64,000 bases of DNA, taken from CAYLYU01 sp964501925 (GTDB lineage Bacteria > Pseudomonadota > Zetaproteobacteria > Mariprofundales > Mariprofundaceae). This document shows positions 1 to 7,487 of the stretch, piece by piece. The notes beneath the pieces are model-generated. The model was not told where the DNA came from, did not search any database, and saw only the letters and a program-made list of their open reading frames with translations. The DNA is taken from NCBI GenBank assembly GCA_964501925.1, contig CAZCTM010000007.1, forward strand, positions 1-64,000, given 5' to 3'. The position numbers and the translations under genes were made by a program. The first letter of the stretch is position 1. Each line of letters starts with the position of its first letter.

Positions 1-111
1 AATGTGAGGCAACGTATCTGAACCTTCGGTTACATTTTTCAATGAGGCAACGCGGGGAAGCTCAAGCGCCGCTTGCGTCCGGAAATCTCAGAACGACCGT
101 GCTCCGAGAAT

Positions 112-1092
112 CTAGAAATGCTCCAGGGCATCCACCTTTTCCACAAGCTGTTTGACCGCAGACAACGAGGTATGCAGGGCCTTTTTCTCCTCGCTCGTCA
201 GATCCAGCTCCATCACGGCCTCAACCCCGCCCCCTCCGAGGATGCAGGGGACACCCAGATAATAACCATGAACCCCGTATTCTCCCTCAAGATAGGCACA
301 GCAGGGGAGAATGCGCTTCTTGTCCTTCAGAATGGCCTCCGCCATCTCCACAACCGCGGCGCCGGGGGCATAGAAGGCTGAACCGGTTTTCAGGTAAGCA
401 ACAATTTCCGCACCACCATTGGCGGTCCGTTCGCAGATCGCATCAACCTTCTGCTTGCTCAGAAGCTCGGTGATGGGGATGCCGGCCACCGTCGAGTAAC
501 GCGGTAGCGGCACCATTGTGTCACCATGCCCACCCAGCACAAAGGCTGTCACATCCTCGATGGAGACGTTGACCTCCTCCGCAATAAAGGCGCGCATGCG
601 TGCGGAGTCAAGCACGCCAGCCATGCCGATGACCCTTTGCTTGGGAAAACCGGAGACCTGCTTGGCGGTATATACCATGGCATCAAGCGGATTGGTTACC
701 ACAAGAATGACGCAGTCAGGGGAATATTTTATGATCCTGCTCGTGACCTCCGCCACGATCTTCACGTTCGTGGATAACAGGTCATCCCTGCTCATCCCCG
801 GTTTGCGGGCGATACCGGAGGTGATAATGACCAGATCCGAGTTGGCCGTGTCCTCGTAATCCCGGGTTCCGGTCAGGAACGCATCGTATCCCAGAATCGG
901 AGAGGCCTCATACATATCCAGCGCCTTGCCCTGGGGTAATCCATCTACAACATCCACGAGAACGATGTCACCCAGTTCCCGCTGGGCTGAAAGGAATGCG
1001 GCTGTGGAACCGACATGGCCGGCACCAATCACGCTTACCTTCTTCCGCTGAAACGCTGGCGCATTCTTGCCAAGAATCCCGGACCATCTCAT
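112..1092 (-). CDS. mdh: Malate dehydrogenase (LDH-like, NAD-dependent)
   Basis: Interconverts malate and oxaloacetate in the TCA cycle, in the cytoplasm. The 326-residue protein has the Rossmann glycine motif GAGHVGS near the N terminus, the substrate loop ARKPGMSRDDL whose arginines select a dicarboxylic acid (malate rather than lactate), and the catalytic histidine in GGHGDTMVPLPR. It is the lactate-dehydrogenase-like MDH type, not the E. coli type. The start ATG at 1092 is chosen because AAGGAGG lies about six bases upstream; an in-frame start eight codons earlier would overlap that ribosome site. It is divergent from cca with overlapping promoters. Nothing coding is seen in bases 1-111 downstream of its stop. 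Confidence 0.95.
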   Translation of the reverse strand: MRWSGILGKNAPAFQRKKVSVIGAGHVGSTAAFLSAQRELGDIVLVDVVDGLPQGKALDMYEASPILGYDAFLTGTRDYEDTANSDLVIITSGIARKPGMSRDDLLSTNVKIVAEVTSRIIKYSPDCVILVVTNPLDAMVYTAKQVSGFPKQRVIGMAGVLDSARMRAFIAEEVNVSIEDVTAFVLGGHGDTMVPLPRYSTVAGIPITELLSKQKVDAICERTANGGAEIVAYLKTGSAFYAPGAAVVEMAEAILKDKKRILPCCAYLEGEYGVHGYYLGVPCILGGGGVEAVMELDLTSEEKKALHTSLSAVKQLVEKVDALEHF

Positions 1093-1111
1093 GCGAACCT
1101 CCTTTTTTCTT

Positions 1112-1140
1112 AACATAGACTTGCCATTGGTGTTTGTCGA
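1112..1140 (-). promoter_or_regulatory. Putative sigma-70 promoter of mdh
   Basis: On the minus strand TCGACA (5/6 to TTGACA) is followed after 17 bases by TATGTT (4/6 to TATAAT). Transcription would start near 1105, giving a leader of about a dozen bases that holds the AAGGAGG ribosome site. It overlaps the candidate cca promoter on the other strand. Found by eye only. Confidence 0.5.
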
Positions 1141-1149
1141 ACGTGGAAT
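1121..1149 (+). promoter_or_regulatory. cca: Putative promoter of cca, possibly leaderless
   Basis: TTGCCA (5/6) and TGGAAT (4/6) are separated by 17 bases. The predicted transcription start falls at about 1155-1156, on the A of the cca start codon, and cca has no good Shine-Dalgarno sequence. This suggests a leaderless message, but it is inference from spacing alone. Confidence 0.35.
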
Positions 1150-1155
1150 ACAAGT

Positions 1156-2538
1156 ATGTCATGCCGGCAAATCGGGAAGCTTCCCGACGAGATTATCCAG
1201 ATATGCAAACGCCTGCAGGCTGCAGGTGGCCACTCCTATCTGGTGGGCGGGTGTGTTCGGGACCTCCTTCTGGGCGGGCACCCCAAGGATTTTGATCTGG
1301 AGGTGTACGGGCTTGGCAAACATGAACTGGAGGAGTTGCTTTCCGGCATCGGACGTTCGGAATCTGTCGGGAAATCGTTTGGGGTGATCAAGCTCTGGCT
1401 GAATGAGCTCGAAGTCGATGTTGCTCTGCCACGTTGCGAATACAAGATCATGCCCGGACACCGTGGTTTCGAGGTGAAATTTGACCCGAACATGGATCCA
1501 CGCGAGGCCAGCAGACGACGGGATTTCACCATCAATGCCATGATGTTCGATCCCATCTCCCGCCGGCTTCTTGACCATCATGGTGGCCGCCATGATCTGC
1601 AGACCGGCAGGCTGAGACATGTCTCGCCGGCCTTCAGCGAAGATCCCCTGCGCGTGTTAAGGGGAATGCAGTTTGCAGCCCGCTTCAGGCTGAAGCTGGA
1701 CAAGGAAACGGCCCTGCTTTGCAAAAAAATGCTTGATGAGGCGAAAAATCTGGCCATTGAACGAATCTGGCAGGAATGGTGGAAATGGGCCATGGCACCT
1801 TACCCGTCCTATGGACTGAGGATGCTGCGTGAAAGTGGCTGGCTGGCAATCTACCCCGAGATTGAAGCCCTCATCGGCTGCCCTCAGGAACCCCGATGGC
1901 ACCCCGAAGGGGATGTCTGGAATCACACCTGTCTGGTCGTGGACAATGCGGCCAGGATATCCACGCGTTACGGCTGGCATGGCGAGCGAAGGCTCGCGTT
2001 TGTGTTTGCCGCACTTTGCCATGATTTTGGGAAACCCATCACAACCCTGAAGGATTCAGCAGGCCACATCCGCTCACCCGAGCATTGTCAGGAGGGCCTT
2101 CTTCCTGCTGCATCTTTTCTAAAACGTATCGGGGCTCCACAGTATCTGTGGCCGCTGATCGAGCCACTGATCAGAGAACACATCACCCACATGCATGGTG
2201 AGGCGACGCCGCGAGCCGTGCGCCGGCTGGCTCATCGTCTGGAACCGGCAGACATTGAGCTCTGGGAGGCCCTTGTTGAAGCCGACGCATCGGGACGATC
2301 CCCGCATCCACCCTGTCGGCCAGCCCTGCCCTGGCTTGAACAGGCCAGGAAAATGGCCAGTGAACGGGGCAAACCCAAACCGATTGTGGGAGGAGACATG
2401 CTGATACGGCTTGGAGTCAAACCGGGACCGGAGATGGGAAAGATCATTGCCGAAGCCTATGAGGCGCAACTGGATGGCAAAATCCACGATGACGCATCGG
2501 CAGAGGCATGGTGCAGAGAGCACCTGGATAACCTATAA
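1156..2538 (+). CDS. cca: CCA-adding tRNA nucleotidyltransferase with HD domain
   Basis: Adds or repairs the 3' CCA end of tRNAs. The 460-residue protein starts with the nucleotidyltransferase fold: GGCVRDLLLG followed by the metal-binding pair D46/D48 in KDFDLEVYG, and the RRRDFTINAM motif of class II enzymes near residue 120. An HD phosphohydrolase-type domain follows, with HDFGKP near residue 288, as in the E. coli enzyme, which also has 2',3'-cyclic phosphodiesterase activity. It is about 50 residues longer than E. coli Cca. No strong ribosome site precedes the ATG; see the overlapping promoter. Confidence 0.93.
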   Translation: MSCRQIGKLPDEIIQICKRLQAAGGHSYLVGGCVRDLLLGGHPKDFDLEVYGLGKHELEELLSGIGRSESVGKSFGVIKLWLNELEVDVALPRCEYKIMPGHRGFEVKFDPNMDPREASRRRDFTINAMMFDPISRRLLDHHGGRHDLQTGRLRHVSPAFSEDPLRVLRGMQFAARFRLKLDKETALLCKKMLDEAKNLAIERIWQEWWKWAMAPYPSYGLRMLRESGWLAIYPEIEALIGCPQEPRWHPEGDVWNHTCLVVDNAARISTRYGWHGERRLAFVFAALCHDFGKPITTLKDSAGHIRSPEHCQEGLLPAASFLKRIGAPQYLWPLIEPLIREHITHMHGEATPRAVRRLAHRLEPADIELWEALVEADASGRSPHPPCRPALPWLEQARKMASERGKPKPIVGGDMLIRLGVKPGPEMGKIIAEAYEAQLDGKIHDDASAEAWCREHLDNL

Positions 2539-2586
2539 TCCCATAGGAAACAGGAGGAAGCCATCTCCATTCAGCTTTCTGCAAAA

Positions 2587-3459
2587 GTGATGGACAGGCA
2601 GGGCCACCTAGTTGGCCACATCCACAGACTGATTGCCAATCAGACCAGCCGACAAATTGAGGCCGCCATCCTGCAACTGGAAAATGGACGCGAAGTCGTT
2701 GTTCCTGCCACAACATTCTCGGAGCTTGGTGAAGGCTCTCTTCTGCTCGAATGCAGCGACAAAACACTTGCCACGATGCCCACATTTGATCGAACCAGGT
2801 TTTATCCCCTACACCCCGTGGAATGGCAGGAGGAATGGGGAGCGGTTCAGGGAGAAATACTGTCGCTCTACCCGCCGCTCGATCGTGATGAAAGAAGCCG
2901 CCGCCGCTTTATCCTGGCCAGTCTGGCCATCATGGGTGCCATCGCAGCAAGTCTTGCCTATCCGGTCTTCCGCTATCTGGTTCATCCCTTAACCAAGGCC
3001 GCACCACGTTTATGGGCGGCCTTGAAACTGCGCACCAGGCTGAAAGACGACTCGCCTGTCTTCATTCCCTATACCGTGGAACGGGTGGAGGGATATCTTG
3101 AAGAGACCATCACCAAGGGCGTATGGGTGATCAAGCCATCCCCGGCACTGGCCAGCAAGATCGCATCACGAAGGGAAAATATGGAGTTCCCCCAGGTTGG
3201 ATGGGCCAATAAACCCACGGATCCGGTCGCATTCGCCACCAAATGCCCTCATCTGGGCTGCAATGTGCGCTGGGTTGCGGAAGAAGGACATTTTATCTGT
3301 GCCTGTCATAACAGCCATTTTCAACTGGATGGAAGCGTGATTTCCGGTCCTGCGCCCAGGGGGATGGACACCTTGCCGGTACGTACGGACCGTGGTCAGC
3401 TGGAAGTGATGGACATGGAATTCCGTGCCGGCATCAAGGAAAAGAAGCGATCGGCATGA
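2587..3459 (+). CDS. petA: Rieske iron-sulfur protein with N-terminal PRC-barrel-like domain
   Basis: Carries the high-potential 2Fe-2S centre of a cytochrome bc/b6f-type quinol oxidase. From the GTG/ATG start: residues 1-70 look like a PRC barrel (VGHIHRLIANQ, then LENGREVVVPATTFSELGEG); residues about 102-128 form an RRRF twin-arginine-like motif plus a membrane helix; the C-terminal Rieske fold has CPHLGC (C220, H222, C225) and CACHNSH (C238, C240, H241). Box two reads CACHNS instead of the usual CPCHGS. The PRC-like domain on the N-terminal, cytoplasmic side is unusual. The only strong ribosome site, AGGAGG at 2552-2557, is 29 bases before the GTG but five bases before an in-frame ATC, so the true start may be earlier and non-standard. 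Its end overlaps petB by four bases. Confidence 0.9.
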   Translation: MMDRQGHLVGHIHRLIANQTSRQIEAAILQLENGREVVVPATTFSELGEGSLLLECSDKTLATMPTFDRTRFYPLHPVEWQEEWGAVQGEILSLYPPLDRDERSRRRFILASLAIMGAIAASLAYPVFRYLVHPLTKAAPRLWAALKLRTRLKDDSPVFIPYTVERVEGYLEETITKGVWVIKPSPALASKIASRRENMEFPQVGWANKPTDPVAFATKCPHLGCNVRWVAEEGHFICACHNSHFQLDGSVISGPAPRGMDTLPVRTDRGQLEVMDMEFRAGIKEKKRSA

Positions 3460-4796
3460 AAAAGACAACGCGGCTCTACCGTTGGCTGGATGAGCGTCTG
3501 GCGCTGTCCGCATTATCGGACTTCTTCCTCAATGAGCCCATGCCAGGCGGTGCCTCAGTATGGTATGTGTTTGGCTCGGGACTTGTGTTCCTTCTCATCA
3601 TGCAGGTGCTCACCGGCATCCTGCTGCTTTTCTATTATGCCCCGACGATGGATCACGCCTGGGAATCCATCCGTTATCTGATGGATGAGGTACCCTTCGG
3701 CTCTTTCATCCGGGGCTTGCATCACTGGGGTGCATCCCTTCTGATCGTGATTGCGGTATTCCATATCTCCCAGGTTTTTGTCTGGGGTGCATACAAGCGG
3801 CCGCGTGAATTAACGTGGCTGGCGGGGCTCTTTACCTTTGCCTGCGTGCTTGGTTTTGCTTGGACCGGTTATCTCCTGCCCTGGGACCAGCTCTCCTATT
3901 GGGGTACCATGGTGGGCACGGAAATCATCGGTACCATTCCGTTCGCGGGTGAGGCCATCGCCACTTTTCTGAAGGGGGGTGGTTCCATTGGTGCCCAGAC
4001 CCTGTCCCGCTTCTTTGCCCTGCATATTTGGGTTCTGCCAGCCTCCCTCTTCACAGTTGTGGCCCTTCATCTCTATCTGTTCCGGAAACAGGGGGTGGCC
4101 GGACCCTTTGCCGGAAATGCCGACCTGCTTGAACAGCGCAAGACCTTCTTCTTCCCGCGCCAGTTTTTTATTGATGTCGTCTTCGCGTTACTGCTGTTTG
4201 TTGCTCTTGTGTGGCTTGCGTGGGCTTATGCCCCTGAACTGCGCTCGCCGGCCAACCCGGCGGTCTCGCCTGCCCATGTCGCCCCCGAATGGTATTTCCT
4301 TTTCCTCTACCAGTTGCTGAAATACTTTCCCCAGGACTGGATTGTGGTCGGGACAGTCGTTATCCCCGGCTCAATGGCCCTGTTGCTCATCACCCTTCCG
4401 TTTTACGACCGTCGTCCCGAGCGCCATCCTCTTAAAAGATGGCGGGCACTTGCCGCTTATTTCTCCGGCCTGTCCGTGATTGTTTTGCTCACCTATCTGG
4501 CCATCATCGAGGCGCCGGAGACGCTGGCGGTGGATACTGAGCTGGCAGCCAAGGGCAAACGCCTCTATGCCGATGCAGGATGCAGTGCCTGCCATGCCAT
4601 CCATGGTGAAGGAGGGACTATGGGGCCTGATCTCAGCTACGAAGGCCTGGCCGGCCGGTCGCCTGACTGGATACGCGGCCATTTTCGTGCTCCACAGCGG
4701 TATGTTGAGGGCTCGGTCATGCCGTCAGCCCAGGATCTGGATCTCAGTGAAGACGACATCGAGGCCCTAACCCATTACATGTTCAGCCTGAAATGA
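3456..4796 (+). CDS. petB: Cytochrome b (b6-like) fused to C-terminal cytochrome c
   Basis: Quinol-oxidising membrane subunit of the bc complex. The 446-residue protein holds the cytochrome b helices with four heme ligands: H89/H103 in helix B, 13 residues between, and H190/H205 in helix D with 14 between. The 14-residue spacing is typical of b6 rather than mitochondrial-type b. PEWY at 277-280 is the Qo-site motif, ubiquinol-type. After the last helix a class I cytochrome c domain follows, with heme site CSACH (C376, C379, H380) and a likely methionine ligand in VMPSAQ, so it replaces a separate c1 subunit. The start overlaps the Rieske stop (ATGA). The next cytochrome gene begins at or just after its stop. 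Confidence 0.93.
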   Translation: MKKTTRLYRWLDERLALSALSDFFLNEPMPGGASVWYVFGSGLVFLLIMQVLTGILLLFYYAPTMDHAWESIRYLMDEVPFGSFIRGLHHWGASLLIVIAVFHISQVFVWGAYKRPRELTWLAGLFTFACVLGFAWTGYLLPWDQLSYWGTMVGTEIIGTIPFAGEAIATFLKGGGSIGAQTLSRFFALHIWVLPASLFTVVALHLYLFRKQGVAGPFAGNADLLEQRKTFFFPRQFFIDVVFALLLFVALVWLAWAYAPELRSPANPAVSPAHVAPEWYFLFLYQLLKYFPQDWIVVGTVVIPGSMALLLITLPFYDRRPERHPLKRWRALAAYFSGLSVIVLLTYLAIIEAPETLAVDTELAAKGKRLYADAGCSACHAIHGEGGTMGPDLSYEGLAGRSPDWIRGHFRAPQRYVEGSVMPSAQDLDLSEDDIEALTHYMFSLK

Positions 4797-4804
4797 GGTC
4801 ACCG

Positions 4805-5371
4805 ATGAAATCACTTCACCTGCTGATGCTTGCCATGATCATGATACCGTTACCCCTGTGGGCTGTGGATGGCAAATCCATTTACATGCGTGAATGTGCT
4901 GCCTGTCATGGAAGGGATGGTTCGGCCCAAACAAAACTGGGTAAACGATTGAAACCTCCGGCGCGGGATTTGCGTCCCAAGATTCTAAGCTCTAAGGAAA
5001 TTCGCCGCGTTATCTTGCTCGGCAGGAAGAAAACCGGCATGCATGCCAGAAAGGAAAGACTCACCGACGATGAAATCTCCGCCCTGGTTACCTTTATCCT
5101 CTCCCTTCCCTACACCGCCAATCCGGCCAATGGTCGCAGGATCTTCGCGGGCAAGTGTGCCCGCTGCCATGGAAAACATGCCACAGGTCAAGGCCTTCCA
5201 AAGGCGCCCAACCTGCTGCTGTCGGAGCTCTCGGATATCGCCATGGCTGAGATCATTCGCCACGGTCATCCAGGTACCGTCATGGGAGGCATGAAGGCAG
5301 AGCTGAGCAACGCGGACATTGCTGACATGATCGCCTGGCTGCGGCTACTCCGATACGGTCTGGATCATTGA
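4805..5371 (+). CDS. Periplasmic diheme cytochrome c
   Basis: Electron carrier with two cytochrome c domains: CAACH near residue 30 and CARCH near residue 115 of a roughly 190-residue precursor. An N-terminal signal peptide (MKSLHLLMLAMIMIPLPLWA) directs export. The ATG at 4805 is preferred because GAGG lies six bases upstream; an ATG at 4793 overlapping the petB stop is the alternative. It belongs to the bc-complex operon and is the likely acceptor for the fused cytochrome c domain or an extra complex subunit; that role is inferred from position. It shares its two-domain layout and short spacing with the triheme protein at 6642. Confidence 0.88.
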   Translation: MKSLHLLMLAMIMIPLPLWAVDGKSIYMRECAACHGRDGSAQTKLGKRLKPPARDLRPKILSSKEIRRVILLGRKKTGMHARKERLTDDEISALVTFILSLPYTANPANGRRIFAGKCARCHGKHATGQGLPKAPNLLLSELSDIAMAEIIRHGHPGTVMGGMKAELSNADIADMIAWLRLLRYGLDH

Positions 5372-5385
5372 GCTCCAATCTTCAA

Positions 5386-5437
5386 TTGACCGGGAAGCAC
5401 GTGCAGCCTAGTTTTTGCGCCGCACTCAAGCCTTGAG
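5386..5437 (+). promoter_or_regulatory. Putative internal promoter with adjacent palindrome
   Basis: In the 80-base gap between two cytochrome genes, TTGACC (5/6) at 5386-5391 and TAGTTT (3/6) at 5409-5414 are 17 bases apart. The predicted start point is followed at once by a perfect inverted repeat, CTCAAG-C-CTTGAG (5425-5437), just before the AGGAG ribosome site. The palindrome could be an operator or an RNA structure controlling the second half of the cytochrome cluster. Confidence 0.4.
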
Positions 5438-5451
5438 CAGGAGCATATTCC

Positions 5452-6192
5452 ATGCCCAGATATAAGCGGTTTTATGATATCTCCGTTAGTGAAAAAATCC
5501 TCGACAGCATGTTTCTTATTGCGATCGGCATGGGATACCTGTTTGCCATGGCGCACCTTTACTACAGCCATCAGGGACGCGATGGCAAACCGGGCCTGTC
5601 TGTGGAGGATGTCCGGATTGCCTATTACGGATTGCACCAGCAAACAAGACTGGGCGCAGCCCTGAACGGCTCCATGGGTAACAATCTGGAATACCCCGAA
5701 CAGAAGGAAATCATCTTTCAGTGGATTGAAAACGGGACGGATGTGGACGAATTCAACGCCAGGGTGGCACCTATCCTAAGAGACAATTGCATCATGTGCC
5801 ATTCCGAGGCATCCGGCATGGGCCTTCCTCCGCTAACCAACTATGAGGAGGTCAAGGAACTGACCAAAATGGACACGGGGGCATCCATCCAAAGCCTGGT
5901 GCGTGTTTCTCACATCCACATGTTTGGCATTGCCTTCATTCTTTTCCTTGTCGGCCGCATTTTCATCCTCTGTGAGATGCCCGTTATCGTGAAACGCATT
6001 ACTGTAGCTATCCCCTTTATAGCCATGCTGATTGACATCATCTCATGGTACATTACAAAGATCATCCCGGAGTTTGCCGTTGTCGTGGTGATTGCAGGCG
6101 CACTCATGGGCGTTTCATTCGGCACGCAGATTTTGGTCAGCCTGTATCAGATGTGGTTCTATAAACCCAAGGTGGTGCCAGTTGAAATGTAG
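5452..6192 (+). CDS. Membrane-anchored monoheme c-type cytochrome, family unnamed
   Basis: A 246-residue protein with one predicted helix near residues 18-38, a periplasmic stretch carrying one heme site CIMCH near residue 120, then three or four hydrophobic helices from about residue 150 to the C terminus. I do not recognise a named family. The helix-heme-helices arrangement and the setting between bc-complex cytochromes suggest a quinone- or cytochrome c-linked electron-transfer subunit. AGGAG sits about nine bases before the ATG. Conserved histidines in the last segment (SHIHMFGIAF) might bind heme b or a metal; this is a guess. Confidence 0.75.
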   Translation: MPRYKRFYDISVSEKILDSMFLIAIGMGYLFAMAHLYYSHQGRDGKPGLSVEDVRIAYYGLHQQTRLGAALNGSMGNNLEYPEQKEIIFQWIENGTDVDEFNARVAPILRDNCIMCHSEASGMGLPPLTNYEEVKELTKMDTGASIQSLVRVSHIHMFGIAFILFLVGRIFILCEMPVIVKRITVAIPFIAMLIDIISWYITKIIPEFAVVVVIAGALMGVSFGTQILVSLYQMWFYKPKVVPVEM

Positions 6193-6292
6193 CCGAAAAC
6201 GCCACAGGGGGATTTTTGATCGGAAAGGGAAATATTTGCATCGCATTTTTCTGATAAACTAGTAACATCAAGTCAGTAGAAGGGGGTATAGT

Positions 6293-6619
6293 ATGAGCAA
6301 GCTACTCGTCATTACATGGTTGGCCATTTTTCTATTGGGCTTCTCCAGTCCGGCCTTTGCTGATATCAACGCTGAAGCCTTATTCGCAAAGAAATGCAAG
6401 ATGTGTCATGCCCTGGACAAGAAGAAGACCGGCCCGGCCGTCAGGGACATGAAAACTGATCCGGAGAAACTCAAGGAAGTCATTGCCAATGGCCGCAAGC
6501 TGATGCCGAAATTCGGGAAGAAGCTGAGCAGTGACGAGATCAGCGCTCTGGCAGAATACATAGTGTCAAAGATCCCCGGCGCCAACCCTTGCGCCGCAGG
6601 TAACCCTTGCGGAAAATAA
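6293..6619 (+). CDS. Small periplasmic cytochrome c (c551/c552-like)
   Basis: A 108-residue precursor with a signal peptide ending near SPAFA, one heme site CKMCH near residue 40 and a methionine ligand candidate in KLMPKFGKKLS, the usual order for small class I cytochromes c. It is Lys-rich, so a basic soluble shuttle is likely. The tail carries the pair CAAGNPC, unusual for this family and perhaps a disulfide. AGGGGG precedes the ATG. It sits between two larger cytochrome genes and probably carries electrons from the bc complex to a terminal oxidase not present in this window. Confidence 0.88.
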   Translation: MSKLLVITWLAIFLLGFSSPAFADINAEALFAKKCKMCHALDKKKTGPAVRDMKTDPEKLKEVIANGRKLMPKFGKKLSSDEISALAEYIVSKIPGANPCAAGNPCGK

Positions 6620-6641
6620 TCATGCGAATGATAGGGAGATC

Positions 6642-7487
6642 ATGATGCGAAAACTCTTACACCCAGGAGCTGTGGCTATAATGATGCTGGTAATGCCGGC
6701 GATATCGCAGGGTTCATCCCTGGATCAGGAAATACTGGATGGAAAGGCCCTGTTTGAAGCCAACAAGTGCGACTCCTGCCATGGCAAGGATGGCAAGGTC
6801 ACAAAATACGGCAGGAAGTTAAAGCCATTCCCGGCCCGGGATCTCTCCGCACTGGCGGGGCGTGTCTCCCGCGATGAACTGCGCCGGATCATTACGTATG
6901 GGGTCCATAAAACGTCCATGACTTCGAAAAAGTATACCCTCGACCCGCTGGAAATCGAGGCCATCATTGACTACATCTATACGCTGAAATACGAGCCGGA
7001 TCTGGCGAACGGGAAAAAGCGGTTCAAGGAAGTCTGCGCCTCATGCCATGGCGTCGACGGTCGGGCCAATACAGGTCTGGGCGCAAAGAATCTGGTGTAC
7101 AGCAAACTGAGTCTGGAACAGATCGTACACACCATGCGCTACGGCCGCCCGGGCACACTGATGACAAGCAAGCGTCATCAATTGACCAATACGGAGATTG
7201 CTGATATCGCCAGTTACGTCATGTCGCTGAGATATGTGGGAGATCCTGGCCGCGGCAAGAAGCTTTATGCCTCAAGCTGCAAGTCATGCCATGCAACACC
7301 ACGGGACATCAAGCTGATCGGCAATGCCGCCCAACCGGTCAAACTCATCTCGGAAGTGGATGATCATGTGCTTGATTTGCGCATTCGGCACGGACGTCAC
7401 GTAACACGTGCCGGTGAGAAGGTAAGCAAGCTGACCCCGGATGACGTGCAAGACATCATCGCCTACCTGCGTCAAGAAACAAAGTGA
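6642..7487 (+). CDS. Triheme periplasmic cytochrome c
   Basis: A 281-residue precursor with a signal peptide (cleavage near ISQGSS) and three consecutive cytochrome c modules of about 85 residues, with heme sites CDSCH, CASCH and CKSCH. The first two modules resemble those of the diheme protein at 4805 (KLKP.PARDL, YGxxxTxM), suggesting duplication followed by gain of a third. AGGGAG lies just upstream of two adjacent ATG codons; either may be used. The stop overlaps the hemN start, so the cytochromes and a heme-synthesis enzyme are translationally coupled. The partner proteins are unknown. Confidence 0.88.
   Translation: MMRKLLHPGAVAIMMLVMPAISQGSSLDQEILDGKALFEANKCDSCHGKDGKVTKYGRKLKPFPARDLSALAGRVSRDELRRIITYGVHKTSMTSKKYTLDPLEIEAIIDYIYTLKYEPDLANGKKRFKEVCASCHGVDGRANTGLGAKNLVYSKLSLEQIVHTMRYGRPGTLMTSKRHQLTNTEIADIASYVMSLRYVGDPGRGKKLYASSCKSCHATPRDIKLIGNAAQPVKLISEVDDHVLDLRIRHGRHVTRAGEKVSKLTPDDVQDIIAYLRQETK

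Noticed and set aside
5..52. Direct repeat GAGGCAACG at 6-14 and 44-52
   Set aside because: Only nine bases, two copies at the window edge with no adjoining element; could be chance.
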